DNA of 64,000 nt from Maratus speciosus (GCA_963932465.1 OZ010794.1:440945502-441009501), one strand, 5' to 3'. Shown: positions 11,890 to 25,165, numbered from the stretch's first letter. Notes: generated by a model from the sequence alone, not told the origin. Numbers and translations: made by a program.

Positions 11890-13828
11890 ATTATAAACTA
11901 GCAAACCCCGCGGCTTTGCTCGCGTAATATTTAAAATATGCCAAGTGATAGTTATATGTCTAATATTTATTAAAAGGTACTAACTAAATTTTATTTTATT
12001 AAAAGGTAATATTTTATTTTATTAAAAGGTACTTATTACTTTTAGGAATAAATCAAAAATTACTATTTAAAACGCAGTTTGACTAAACATCATTATTACA
12101 CAGCATTAGGCAGAAATCAGATTTAAATTAATAAAACAAAATAAAACTAAATAAATGATAATTTAGAAAATATTTTGAAACTTTTATGCTCAATTAATAC
12201 GCTCATTTCAGATTTCATTTGAAGTTTTGAATTTTTTAGAAACCATCTTCTTACATCTTAAAATTAACTATCATGTCAAATTCCAAATCCTACCACCTCT
12301 CTCAACATAAAGGGTTATGTTGAAATAGGGACTGTCACCATTAATTTGCCAACACTAATTTTTAAATCCGTTTGTTATTTCCTAATATTCCACAGAAACG
12401 TAATTTAGAAAACTTTTAAAGGCCTTTTTTAGAACGTTTGTTGTTCCTGTGAACCCCAGGTGGTAGAATCATCGGCATAAAATATAGCCTGTGTAGGATC
12501 AGAGACTGTTACCATTGATTCGCAACTATTACTTTTATAATCGGTTTATATTCCCTGAAATTGCATAGAAATCGTAATTTAGGACTTTTTTAGAATGCTT
12601 TTCACACCTCCCCTTCGCTTCACCCCTTTTTAATTCGAATTTATTTTCGACAGTCCTTCGAGGGCATTTATATTTTATAAGTAACTACCATGCCATATTT
12701 AAAGTTTCTAGCCTTTTCAGCATCGCAGAAATCGCAATTTAGAAAGTTTTTTGCTCCTGCAACCCTCTGGCGGTAGTGGCACAGACATAAAATATAGCTT
12801 ATGTTTGAGCAGGCTCTATCACCAATAATTTGTCATCATTATTTTTTAAATCGGTTTGGTATTTGATAAGATTGCATAAAAATTGTAATTTAGAATGCTT
12901 TTCACTCACGTCATCCTTTTAAATTTGGAATTTTCTTTCGACTGTTCTTAGAAAGCAGTTGCATCTTGTAGGTAAATACCATGCTATATTTCAAAATGTT
13001 AGACCCCCTCAGTTATGCAAAAAACGCAAATTAGAACATGTTTTGCTCTTGCAACCCCCAGATGGTAGTGACAGTAACATAAAATATACACTATGTTGGA
13101 GCAGGGACTATCACCATCAATTTGCAACCATTACTTTTGAAATAGCTTTGGTATTTCCTGAGATTGAGTAGAAATCGCAATTTAGAACGTTTTTAGAACC
13201 CTTTTCGTGCATTTTCACTCCCTTTTTAAATTTCCAATTTTTTTCGAAACTGTTCTTAAAGATCATTTACATCTAAATAAATATGTACCTTGCCTAATTT
13301 CAAGTTGATAGCCCATACCGATCACAAAAATCGAAATTTAGAATGTTTTTTGCTCCTGCAACCTCCAGGTGATAGTGACACCGACATGAAATAGTGTCTA
13401 TATTAGAGCAGTGGCTGTCAGCATCAATTTCCTACCATTACTTTTGAAATCAGTTTGATTCTTCCTGAGATTGCTCACAAATCGGCATTTAGAACGTTTT
13501 CAGAACGCTTTTTGTGCATTTTCACCCCTTTTAAATTTCGAATTGTTTAAGAACTGTTCTTAGAAATCCGTTATATTTAATAAGTAACTAATATTTCAAA
13601 TTTGATATTTCTAGGCCTATCAGTAACGCAAAAATCGCATTTTTAGAACGTTTTTTGCTCTTGCAACCCCTTTGGGGTAGTGGAACCGACATAAAATATA
13701 GCCTATGTTCTAAGTTGGACTAAAACCATCATTTTGATACCATTACTTTTGAAATCGGTTCGGTAGCTCCAGAGATTACCTCTAACAAACAAACAATTTT
13801 TACTTCTTTATAATATTAGTATAGATTA
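11890..13828. repeat. Repeat unit with internal 305-bp tandem array
   Basis: Starts with AACTAGCAAACCCCGCGG and ends with CTTTATAATATTAGTATAGA, termini of a kind common in invertebrate dispersed repeats. Between them, a unit of about 305 bp repeats five times. The anchor CATAAAATATAGCC and variants lies at 12476, 12786, 13078, 13385 and 13690. Units are diverged. No protein is recognisable, and I cannot assign the element class. Confidence 0.7.
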
Positions 13829-13829
13829 A

Positions 13830-14906
13830 TGAAACAGTTCCTTCTTAAACATTTTCTTTCAGCGAAATTCGACGGGTAATAATAATAATCTCGTAATAAT
13901 AATAATAACCTTTTTAACCTCATTGGAGGCGAAATTCTGAAAAAGCAGAATTCTTGCTTCCTGCTTGTTTATTAATTTTTTTAAGGTATTTCATTAATGA
14001 GATGTATTCTAGGATTTATATTTTTACAATTCTATAAGTTAGGTAACAGCATAAGTTACTTCGCATAAGAATTAGAATATATCTCTTAAATTTTTTCATC
14101 GAAAGAACATTTTCCATGATGAGTAACAAATTTACAAGCATGCATAGCATTCCTGATTAAAGTTGATCATATGTACACGACTATCGAAAATACAATAAAG
14201 TTTAGTGACATCGTATCAGTGTCTTTTGTGTAAATAATTGAAATTATCTATTTTAATGCAATCAATTTAATTAAATAATCAGATTAAGTAATCGATAAAA
14301 TATTTATCTGAACGGAAAGGAAAATGAAACCAGTCTCACATGGTTTTGGTTTCAGAATTGATAACGCAACAAACATAAATTCAACAATATTGTTATGTTC
14401 TAATTGCTGCGCTTGATTTTAACTGCGCGTTATTTTACGCAGAATTCGCAGAAAACGGCGTTCCGCATATACCCGTCCGTTTTCAACACTGACCACTTTC
14501 TGAAAAAAAAAAAAATTAAAAGTCGTCACCTGACAAATTTAAGAGATAAATTTATTAAATTAAAACATCGAAAAGCTTGAAGGATTGGGCTAGGATGACA
14601 TTTGCGGCTTCGAGTTTAACTCTTTATTCTCCGACGGTACTTTTAAGTACCATTAAAGAAAATGCAATATAAAATTTATTTAATTCGTCTATTAATAAAA
14701 GTAGGTTGTACTTTTTATACAAAATTCTCTGCAGGATCACATTTAAAAAGCACAGCGAAACAGTCGAAACTAAATAACTTTTAATGTGGTTATTTTCTCA
14801 ACCATTTATATAGGTGTGCTCTTTCTCCTATTAAAAACTGTCATACGAAAAATTTGGAATTACAAAATACTTCTCAGTTACAGATAGGGTCACAATACAT
14901 TTATTA
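13830..14906. other. Anonymous AT-rich DNA
   Basis: Includes short AAT-type runs near 13880-13910. No coding or shared repeat content noticed. Confidence 0.4.
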
Positions 14907-15508
14907 ACCATTTGGAAAAATGGTTATTGTCAGGGTAGGAAATCAAAAACATATCTGAAGCGTTTTATTGGTTTAATCCGCATTTTATTCGTTTTCTGAT
15001 TGGTCTATATAGTAATCTGTATTTCCCTTTACTTTCAACAGAGATGGATACTTCTGTTGCCACTATGACAAAAAAAATAATAAAAACTACAAAAAAAATT
15101 AATAACTCAGAAACAAATTGAGATACAGCTTTCAAACAAATTGCATTTAAAAGTACATTTTTTTCTCTATACGACGGTGTAAAAAGTAATATTGTGGGAT
15201 GTTTAGAAGTTTAAGAATAAAATTTCATTTAAAATTGGTCGTCAGATTTCTTGGAAATCTGACGATGGAAAAGCCTTTTCCCGAACAGCCAATGAAATGC
15301 TTGGATAATACGCAAGTTTCAGGTGGATAATACTTAAGTTTCAGGAAAACTGACGAGTCGCAGGCGATTTTTGTCGCTTGCAACTTTTACGTGTAATAAC
15401 ACTATTAATGTTTAATTCATGGCGTACGTAATGTAGGATCAACTCCGTGCGATTTTTTATGTCTTAAATGTTTTTTTATGTCTTTGAAAAAATCATTTTC
15501 CAAATGGT
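14907..15508. mobile_element. Repeat X1, MITE-like
   Basis: Bounded by short inverted ends: ACCATTTGGAAAAATGG at the left and CATTTTCCAAATGGT at the right. A second copy lies at 50570-51143. The shared interior includes GATACTTCTGTTGCCACTAT and GGCGTACGTAATGTA. X1 has about 200 bp near 15240-15400 that X2 lacks, starting with a perfect hairpin. No TSD could be fixed. Confidence 0.65.
15240..15264. other. Perfect 11-bp hairpin
   Basis: CGTCAGATTTC, loop TTG, GAAATCTGACG. It lies at the start of the segment that distinguishes X1 from X2, so it may be the edge of a small secondary insertion. It is not followed by a T run. Confidence 0.7.
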
Positions 15509-15509
15509 C

Positions 15510-15870
15510 GTTGTAATTTGTCGAATTGCTTTTTTTTTTTACTTTTTTACATTGTTCTTATAAGAATTGTGAATTTCAATAACAGTATTTTTTGTTAATT
15601 AATGTAATTATTCTTGTAAATATTTCGCAAAAACAGCTCTAACTACCAATCTATTAAATCAGTTTTAGTTAAATAAAGTTATCTAATAATAAAAATATTA
15701 TTATATAAGTTGTCTCGGATATCTTCAGACATTAACAAATATAATTATTGAGGTGGAGAATTTTTTTTTATTAATAATTCGGGACATAAAAGGTTAATGT
15801 TTGTCTCGGTTATTATGATAAGGGGGTCTCGATTTGGACAAACATACTACAACGTGGCTTACATAATAAT
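15510..15870. other. Anonymous AT-rich DNA
   Basis: Contains a poly-T run near 15530 and nothing recognisable. Confidence 0.4.
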
Positions 15871-16693
15871 CAGGGTTCTCGCACCCGCTCGCCATTGCGC
15901 CAAATCGCGACAAAATGTTTCATTTGGTGAGTAAACTAACAATCACACTCGCCAAATTGCGAGTGCTCAATTTCTGCTCTGTTTGTGTGTGTGCCAATAC
16001 ACTGGAGACTTATCCGCGTTTCTGAACAAGTGATGTAGCTTTACATGTTCAATCGCACCGTGCCATTTACATTATCTATTTATAGAGATACAGACTCAAT
16101 ATCAATTCAATTTAGCAACAGCCAAAGACGGAAAAAGGACTGTGCGATAGGTTTTGTCAGTTAATTACTGTCAATGCGCCGGCTTCGCTGTGGTAAAAAC
16201 ATAAACAAAATTAGTCGCAACAAGTGCCAAATAATGAAAAGTTTTGCTGGAATGTGGTGTTGAAATTAACCATACTATTTATTAGTTGTACGTAAAGTAT
16301 TATTGGCCGGTCAATTTTTTCTATCGGTCGAAATCTCATAGAAATTTTTAGTGTATGTCTTCACAACGGTAAATCAAAAATAGCTGTTTTTAACTTTTAT
16401 TCAGACTGTTAAAAGAATGCCTGAAGCATTTAAACATTTAGAAGGCATTTAGAATGTATTTATTTTTAATAGTTTCTGTAGCGGATAGTTCAAATTCTAA
16501 TTTTTGAGTAATTTCAAAAATTTAGGTTATTTTAGAACATATTCAAAAAATGGATACAATAAGGGGTTAAAGATAGTTTTTTCAGTGTTTCACGCTGAAT
16601 CTATTTTTCTAACATTTATTTTCATTTGGCTACTGTTTTTTACTTCTTATTCGCCAAATCGCTAATGTTGGTCAAAAGCCAACGAGAACACTG
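15871..16693. mobile_element. hAT-like element, TSD unclear
   Basis: Ends CAGGGTTCTCGC and, at the right, ACGAGAACACTG are inverted with about 10 of 12 matches. Subterminal sequence is also shared (CGCCAAATCGC near both ends). The flanks are AAT-rich, so an 8-bp duplication cannot be set with confidence. No transposase frame remains. Confidence 0.6.
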
Positions 16694-17182
16694 ATTAATA
16701 ATAATATTATTTTTATGTACGCCGTGATTGCTGTTTAAAATGACATGTTATTAAAGTATGGTGGCAGCGGTTATCGTATATCAATTTTGTTGAATTTGTT
16801 GGTTACGTGATAAACTCTGTATCAGTACTAAAATCTTAGTTCAATCGTACTTTTAATTGCAGTATACTATTTACATCATCCTATTTCTGGTGAGAATCTT
16901 CTGCATTTCGGTAGAGTTATGCTTTTTGAAATGATTAATTCTCCCTTCAAATAATCTCCTTACCCACCCGCAGTACACAAAGTCAAAAATCTTTAAAACT
17001 TTTCAATTACTTAAACTTTTTCATTTTTTGCTTTATCTTAGCAATAAAGGATCAATCTATGTCCAATCCCCCCCCCCCCCTTAAATCGCCACTTCCTGTT
17101 TTGCCACCGTCTTCCCCCGCAACTATCATATAAAGTTTCAAGTCTTTAAAACTCTTGAATAATAATAAAATCTGGCTTGTTA
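16694..17182. other. Anonymous DNA
   Basis: Contains a run of C residues near 17070. No coding or shared repeat content recognised. Confidence 0.4.
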
Positions 17183-17730
17183 CCCCATAGTATAGCGTCT
17201 AGTCTAGAGTAAGTATGGAAATCGACTATCCCAGTAATACTTTTTAAAAAAAATGCTAAAATATTGAATCCCTTAAATGTCCAACGATGCTGAAAGCCGA
17301 AGGGTCGATCGCAGCGACATCTGCAGGATATTTTCTAAAACTGCACCACGATTAATAGTAAAACGCTGTAATAATGGTAATAATACGATGCAACTGATAT
17401 ATAATAAGCTGCCAACTTTTACGCTTTTTTCTTACCACTAAAATTTTATAGAAAATATTTTCTTTGTTAATCGTCGAAATCTCACAATTAAAGAAGGCGA
17501 AAATCTCTAATAAATTTTAGTGGCAGCAAAAAAGCGTAAAAGTTGGCAACTATGCGGATGTTTACGCTGAAATTTGAAAATATCACGCAGATGTCTCTGC
17601 GACCGGCTCTTCCGATTTCAGCATCGCTGCACAATTAAGGGATTAAAATTTTTAGCTCGGCTTGGATAGCAGAATTATACACTATTTATTCTAGATGCTG
17701 TACGCTGTACCCATAGTACAGCGCCCATAG
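17183..17730. repeat. Imperfect foldback element
   Basis: Two long inverted arms meet near 17475. The best-paired parts are GCTGCCAACTTTTACGC (left, about 17410) with GCGTAAAAGTTGGCA (right, about 17540), and TTACCACTAAAATTTTAT with ATAAATTTTAGTGGCA. Outer arms also pair, around GATGCTGAAAGCCGAAG and TTCCGATTTCAGCATCG. This is a TIR or foldback element without coding sequence. Confidence 0.75.
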
Positions 17731-18528
17731 TAACAACAAGTGGGTAAGAGTGATCGAAGCTCGCACATAGGGTTTCGTTTAAGCCTTAAATGCCGACTGT
17801 TGCTTTTCGGCAACATACCCAATTTTGGTTCTAAAATACTATTAGAATAATATTGAAGCTATAATGCCTAATGTTGCCAATAAAATACATTCTGAAAATA
17901 TTATTAAATCGATTTTCAACATGTAGATGGCAACACTTGTGCTGTTTAAGAATAAAGATAGATTTATTTTTTCAATTGTTGCTTCTTGTTCTTTTTGGTT
18001 TGTTTGGAAGCTTGCGAAATACCCTATTTTGTTCTGCAGTGAGCAAGTAAAATTTATTTCTTAGAATATTATAGAATTTTATCAAAGAAAATTATTTTTT
18101 CAATTAAAGACCAATATTGCCGATTAGTAACAAACTGTTTTTTAGCCGTAAACCATACTTAAAACAAAATTCGATTTTTTAAAATATTTTTCCCATGATT
18201 TATTTAAAAAATGAAAGCCGAAAAACATTATTACAATGATTTTTGAAAAATCAGGCATTTAAGGGTTGTAATATAAGGGTTGTAATATTCCTTTAAAAAC
18301 ACTTTATCCTTTGATTAATAAATCGAAACGTTAATTTCTAATCATTAATTCCTTAACCTTTTTCAATAAGAACATAGATGAACCATTAAGTTTAATTTTA
18401 AAAGTATTACAATTAAAAGATTGTTTTAAAAATTAATTAAAAATATTCAAAAACTGCTTTTCAGACAATTGTAACAGCGTAGGTTTGTACATATGAAAAG
18501 CACATTTAATTACATGATTCAATTTTAG

Positions 18529-18563
<35 letters not shown>

Positions 18564-19089
18564 GAAACCCTTAAAATGGCAAAAAATACGAAAGTTCTTT
18601 TAATTAAATCCATCGAACAATCAAATGTAGTCAATTTAAAATTTCGTAATTCCCTCCCCCACCCCCCCTCAAAAAAAAAATTAAAAGCCCGCGCGAAAAA
18701 GACTAAAATTAAGATTCTGTTTTAAAATCTAAATCCCAAAAAATGGTCGGATGTCATTAAATTAACTCATTTAATTAAAATAATATAAGACTTTTTCAAA
18801 AATTTTATAAGTATATACAAAATTTCAAGTCTCTTATACAGTTTCTGAGAACGAACACTGAGACGGACAGACAGACAGAGGAGTGAGACGAATAGGGTTT
18901 CGTCAGATGAACGAAACCTTAAAAGATTAATAATCAATCATCTAAATAACCTTCTCCATCCAAAATTTCCATTTCTCCTCCTTTCAGAATTTTTAAAATC
19001 TTTAACTTTTACTACCTTTTAAATTTACTTTAAAAAGAATTCCTGCTATATTTGTCATTTTGTTGTAACAATAAACAATCATTGAAATT
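17731..19089. other. Anonymous AT-rich DNA with poly-A
   Basis: Holds a long A run at about 18533-18560 and a local duplication TAAGGGTTGTAATAT near 18260-18285. No coding content recognised. Confidence 0.45.
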
Positions 19090-19505
19090 TCCGGTCCCTA
19101 AATCCGAATTTTGGTGGTGTTGGCGCAAAAGATACCAAGACGAATGGTCCAAGTTATGTGAGGATCGGACTCATACAACTTGAGATATCGAATAAAGAAG
19201 AGTACACATTGCAACAAAAAATACAGGAAATTGCAGCACCACTAGCGGAGAGAACCACATCTCAAATGGTGGTGGTGTTGCCGTAAGAGATACCAAGACG
19301 AATGGTCCAAGTTGTGTGAGGATCGGACCCATAGAATCTGATATTTCGAACAAAGAATACACTATGCTGCAGAAAATACAGGAAACTGCAGTGCCCTTAG
19401 AGGAGAGAACCAGAACTCAAATAGTGGTGGTGTTGGCACAAAAGATACCAAGACGAATGGTACAAGTTGTGTGGGAATCGGACCCATAGAATTCGAGATA
19501 TTGAG
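19090..19505. repeat. 157-bp tandem repeat, about 2.7 units
   Basis: GATACCAAGA occurs at 19131, 19289 and 19444 (spacing 158 and 155). Each unit carries GTGGTGTTGGC, AGGATCGGAC and a CAGGAAATTGCAG-like phrase. Minus-strand frames through it share a repeated peptide only because of the repeat. Confidence 0.88.
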
Positions 19506-21297
19506 TAAAGAATAAATGTACACTAGAGATCCTCTCAATAAGAAACGTTCGTTTTTTGCACCCACATCGACATTAAGACAACATCGATTCGGGACAACAT
19601 TGATTCAGCATCGATTCGGGTAGAATCGCTCATTTTTATTTTCGTTCAAACCATCACTGCAGTCGAATCGATACGGGCTGTGCTTAATTTGCGTAGGAAC
19701 TCCGGCACTTTTTTTTTTTTTAAATTTTAGTGAATGTTTAAATATTGGTCGGAATTCATCGGAGCTCATACATACTTATGCTCCAGAGTCCACCGAAACA
19801 GTGCTGTGTGTTGTATTTTGCTAGTTGATAGAAAGAAATCCTTGGCTATTCTAAAAGTTTAATATTTTTGCTCTGTGTCCATTTATTAGATGCTATAATA
19901 TATAAATGCTTATAGATATAGTCAAAATATATTAAAATTATTTTGCTGAAGATGAAATTGCTTTAAATTTTGTAAATAATGTATGAAATATAAATGTGCG
20001 GGTGCAGGTTACGGAAGAATACACTACGTTTGTTATTATTGAAGAATATTAGAGCTCCGGTACTTTTTTTTTTTTGTTAGAAATTAAACCTTGTATACGG
20101 GTAGTGTAGTAGTAACATAGTTTATTTTACTTTTTCTTTGAAATTGTGATGGCGCACGGATATGATCGATCTATACAATTTAGCAGCCTGTTAGATCGTC
20201 TAGGATCGATCTATATGGATCGATTTTACTATTTTAGAAGCAGAGTGGCTGTCAAATTTTGTATAAGGGATTTTTACACCGTTTACTATTGAATTTAGTG
20301 CCAGAATGTCGCTTATTTTCAATGTTATCCTTATTTTAGCTTTCTCGTGTCACTTAATATTAGCATTTTAATCTGTACTATATTTAAGTATTAATTGCAC
20401 TGCATTTTAAGTGATTTTAAAAATTTCAACACTCCATCCAGTGAGAGAATTTTCAAAATTATTTTACCCCCTCATGTAACACCTTAAAAAATTGGTCATC
20501 TCACAACCTTTCTAAATCCGCTTCTCTTTTGGAAATCCACCGATAATTTTAAGCACCAAGGAATACAATGTTTAAAAGAGAGGAACCTAGCAGCAGTTTT
20601 TCTGTACTCTAGTACAGTATTTTCCACTCATGGGAAAATTATGAAACTCATATCAATCTGTGTCTAATTTTGAATAAAAAATATTGGCATATGTTACATA
20701 ATTTTAACTTCTCTTTTTCACCGCAAGGGGGCGCTTTAAAGTTTACTTCTTTAAACATTTTGCCTATTTTTTATCCAGAAATTATGAGAATCATAACATA
20801 AAAACTTCTCACTTTCCCCTACCTTCTCATTCTAGTTTCTTCTTTCTATCATCAGGGGGCGCCCTCTTTTCAGACTTTTCATAGTTTGCCTCAAGCTTTT
20901 GACATTTATCATCCAACTTCTGAATTTTTTTCTGTTTCTTTATTCCTTTCAATCATTACTAAAATTCTATAAGTTCTTGACCCATTCTGGCCATTAGGCC
21001 CTTATTTTGAACAAGCTTTAGTCACACTGGGCCCCTCTTTATATCTCAAGCCCTAATCATACTATTAACTTGGTTATTTTACAATTCTCCTCATTTTCCT
21101 CTAAACTTCTATTCATCTAGCCAACTTTAACTCTTGGTCGTGGTATCCCCACCGTCAATTTGGGGTTTATTTGGCCCGCTTGTAGAGGCACTTCTTCAAA
21201 CATCTCCAGATCCATCATGTAATACCATGTTGAAAAAGCCTCGGTTCCGTCTTCCATTTGGTTGTCCCATTTTCAAACCTACCAAAGGTATATTTGA
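19506..21297. other. Anonymous DNA
   Basis: Contains two direct copies of an AACTCCGGCACTTTTTTT-like phrase (about 19698 and 20055), and two patches with GGGGGCGC near 20730 and 20857. No gene recognised. Confidence 0.4.
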
Positions 21298-21927
21298 CAG
21301 GGCCAAAACTAGCCTTTTTTGTACCCGGGGCAAACATGGATTTTAGCGCCCCCTCTTCCGCAAAGTATATTTACAAAGAGAATTTTACTAATTTTATAAT
21401 AGACGACTTATTTTAAAATTTAAAATATGTAATCATAAAATATGCAATACTGAACTACGTAATCTACAGTGGCGGATCCAAGGGGGAGGTCCCTCTGAAC
21501 ATCAACAAAAATATTCTAAAGATCATTTTTAAAATGACATATTCAGTAGAGTTCCGATTATCCGAGTCCCACCTAACCGAGTTTCCGCTTTCACCGAGTT
21601 ATTTTCTTCTGATGGACTGATGGCTTCCATTATTATGAAACAGCCATTATAAATGAAGTGTTAGGTGAAGATGAAAGAGCAGTCGCAAAAAGTTAGAACT
21701 CTGATTTTCTGGTCCGAATGGGGGAAAAAAAATGGCCATAACTTTTTTTTTTTTTTGCACCTAACACTTCATTTAGAATGGCTGTTTCATAATAATGGAA
21801 GCCATCAGTCCATCAGAAGAAAATGATCCTTTCCAAAGGTATAATCCTTCATTTGGCGCCTCTTTGTTCTGGCGCCCGGGGCACGTGCCTCCTCTGCCCC
21901 CCCCCCCCCCCCTTAGTTTCGGCCCTA
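21298..21927 (+). mobile_element. hAT-like element, copy 1, with 8-bp TSD
   Basis: Flanked by perfect ATATTTGA (21290-21297 and 21928-21935). Ends CAGGGCCAAAACTAG and CTTAGTTTCGGCCCTA. It is homologous over its length to the inverted copy at 39330-39868. The interior holds a palindrome around GATGGACTGATGGC and its complement, and a Tigger-like phrase CAGTAGAGTTCCGATTATCC at 21545. No transposase survives. Confidence 0.88.
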
Positions 21928-21935
21928 ATATTTGA

Positions 21936-22359
21936 CGTCGCCAAGCGCTTTATGCCCTTGGATAGCGCCCCTGATCACTAGGGACTTAGTTCGCCCCCCG
22001 CGGACACTTTTTCATTTCTTTTTCTGACCCATCATGTCATATACCATTGGAAAGTTTATTGTCCCAATATTCATATTTTGCTCTGAAATTCATTTATTGC
22101 TGTGAAATTAGAGCCAGAAATATTGAACTATCTCCGTTATCACTATTTACGATCAAATTTCCTGCCAAATGATCGGTAAGTTTTGGAATTACAATTTTTA
22201 AGCTGATTTGTGTGAGTATCAAAGAATCTATTTATTCTAGAACATCCGATACTAGAAATTGGGAATCGATTCTTATTATGATCGACAATGTTTTTTATGC
22301 GATTTCGATATTTATCGATACTCTATTTCTCCACAATCGACCATCACTAATTTTTTAAT
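21936..22359. other. Anonymous DNA
   Basis: No coding or shared repeat content recognised. Confidence 0.4.
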
Positions 22360-22760
22360 GACATTACTCTGTTAAAAACACAATAAAATTAATATGAATT
22401 GCTGAGGTGCACTAAAACATGCTTTCTGCAGAATATGGGATGCTAAGCATTTATCATTCATTTAAAGGGTCACACAAAAGAAAAAGAGTTCGTTCATATA
22501 CTGGTTTTCGGGGAAAACTATTAGCATTTAATTATATTCAATATTTCAAACATGGTGAAATTGATATACATTGTTGAGGGTACAAGATATTTGCAGTAGA
22601 ATATTATGTGCATCGCATTTGCCGTTCATTTACAGGGACACATGAAATATTTCGGATACAATGATGTATCCGAAATATTGTCTTTTAGAGAGAATTGCTG
22701 AAAGTGCGTTTTTAGTTATGGTATGCTACGCGCTGTGTATAAGTTTTATACACCATATAC
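22360..22760 (+). repeat. Family S, block 2
   Basis: Landmarks at about 22456 and 22629 (173 bp apart), with GAATTGCTGAGGTGCACTAAAA preserved almost as in block 1. Confidence 0.55.
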
Positions 22761-23305
22761 AATATCTCAAAAAACACCTTGAAGCAAGTCACGCTTATTC
22801 TCAGTATTGCTTAAGATTTCTTTTGTGTAGCCTTAAGGCTACACAAAGAAAGAAAAGAGAAAGTGTGGGTATACAATATTTCTTGTTGTTACATTGTCTG
22901 TGCAGATATAGAGATTGTCTGATTTGCCGATTTTAGAACACGAAACATATACACAAACCATGTAAGAAGCAATTCATGTCTAGATCTAAACCGCAGAATT
23001 TTAAAGCTTGGCCCTAAGCTTTGTTGATGGAGATTACAAACGCCAATCAAATAGGAAATAACAATCTCTTAAATTGAAATTGCGTAATGCGAGAGAAGCG
23101 GGGAATTATGAGGAATGCGAGGAATGAGGACATCTCCCCCTTTGAAAGGTCCTATCAAGATTGTTGCTTCTACGAAGTTGCTCATTATTTTTTTACTGCA
23201 AGCCGCATGCCGTTGCAAAGATTTGGCTTGTGAATATTTCGCAACATCATAATTGGCAGGCCGAGTGTCGTGCGGTGGCATCCCTGGCACATTGAGTGAA
23301 TTAAA
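22761..23305. other. Anonymous DNA
   Basis: Contains a short inverted phrase TAGCCTTAAGGCTA at 22829. A 73-codon minus-strand frame at 23069-23290 has no recognised family. Confidence 0.4.
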
Positions 23306-23359
23306 AAGATATGTGCCGAGTTAAACTTATGGCATTGAGCTCACAGGCTATTCACACTA

Positions 23360-24466
23360 CCCAGCAAAGAAAGAAACAGTGGGCCATCAGCTGGAAAAAA
23401 GATGGCAGCCAGCACTGCCATCAGCGGTAAAGTGTAATGGTGCCATTACTTAAACCAGTACAAAAGTGTCTGTGGGGAATGCAGCTGGCCCATCAGTGAT
23501 GGCCAATAGCAGGCCAGCATTGGTATGCCATCACATTACTTCAATCCGGCGCTTTTCCTGCAGTGCTAGCACCTATCCCACTGCTATTCCTTTGCTGGCC
23601 CAGCACTTTCCCTTACAAAAATTTCTTATAGAATTCTATAAAAAAAACAAAGTATTATGGCTCTTTTTCCTATAAGCTAGTTTCACCAAGAGCTATAGAA
23701 ATATCTGTAGAAGTGTCTATAGAAACATTTGAACTTGCAGCGGTTTCCATGTGGTCACCCTCCCAAGTACTAACCGCGCTTGATGCTGTTTGGTTTTCGT
23801 GATCGGAAGCGAACAAGTACTTTCAGCGTATGCTACGACCTCTCGTAGTTTTCAAGCTCTCATTACACTATTTCAAGTTTGTTTCTTTTGTGATTTACGT
23901 TCCCAATCATTAAACTGGTATAAAAATTATTGTATTGTACAGAAATCTTATATATTTTATACGCTTTTTTTTATTATTGATTCTGAACTGTGTAAATTAT
24001 TAAAACCGAAATCCTTTGTAGCTTAGTAAAACCAGAGTTAAGGAGAAAAAAAAAAGTGCGTTGAAATAAAGAATTTTTTTTATTTATTCATTTACTCATT
24101 TATTTGTTGATGGCAGTGGTGCTATATTATTTACAGTTTAAAAAAAATAGCTTCACAGGTTAAATTGTGTTAAGATATTCATTTCAGATTTGTGTTCAAA
24201 TACTCAATGTCTTCGATATTCGCAACGCCACCTAGCGTGAGGGTTCCCAGCAATAATACTGCAAACGTTCGTGCACTTCCATGTAGTGGTGGGCCAGCGC
24301 ATGAGATAAAACGGAAGACCACCATAATTTCATCTGTTGATTTCCAACAGCAAAATTGACTGAAGCTGTCCTGCAGTGGCCATGCAGTGGTAGACCATTA
24401 GCCAGCACTTCTCCATCATTGCCAGCCCCTATCTTGCTGCTGGCCAGCAATTTCCTCTTTGCTGAG
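23360..24466. mobile_element. TA-flanked TIR element
   Basis: Flanked by TA at 23358-23359 and 24467-24468. Ends CCCAGCAAAG and CTTTGCTGAG (9 of 10 inverted). The paralogous P copy has the empty site CACACTAATTG with a single TA at 40650-40651, which proves the boundaries. The interior is rich in GCCAGCA and GGCCAT phrases, and no transposase is recognisable. The TA duplication fits the Tc1/mariner group, but the class is not proven. Confidence 0.85.
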
Positions 24467-24499
24467 TAATTGTATATTATACTCATATTTCAAAGAATA

Positions 24500-25165
24500 A
24501 TGCCAATTGAAAAATAAATTAAGGGGGATTACACCCTGTTTCTCCCCTTTATACTTAACCAATGAACCTCCAAATCTAATCAGGGAAACGCCTTATCAGA
24601 ATAAACCGGCATACCAAATTTGAAGCAAATCGGATAATTCTGCATGAAAAACCCATTTATCTAAATTAAGGGGGATTAGCCCCGTTCGCCTCTTTATACT
24701 TAATCAATGAACCCCCCAAAATAAATCAGGGAAGCGCCTTATCAGATAGAACCTATTCACAAAATTTGAAGCAAATCGAATAATTCTACATGATAAACCA
24801 AGTTATCTAAATTAAGGGGGGGGGGGATTAGCCCCGCGTTCCCCTTTGCACAACCAATAAAACACCAAAACTAATCAGGGAAGCACTTTATCAGAATCAA
24901 CCTATTTACAAAATTTGAAGCAAATCAGATAATTCTGCTTGAAAAACCCATTTATCTAAATTAAGGGGATATCCCCCCCCCCCGTTGCCCCTTTTATGCT
25001 TATCCAATGAACTCCCAAAACTAATCCATTAAGGGAGGATTAGCCCCCCTTTCCCCTTTTATACTTAACCAATGAACTCCCAAAACTAATCAGGGAAGTG
25101 CCTTATCGGAATGAAACTATTTACAAAATTTGAAACAAATCGGATATTTCTATCAAGAGTTATCG
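24500..25165. repeat. 147-bp tandem array within family P
   Basis: The anchor ATCAGGGAA lies at about 24579, 24725, 24874 and 25089. Units contain TTAAGGGGGATTAGCCCC and TTTGAAGCAAATCGGAT. One unit is truncated near 25020. Confidence 0.85.
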
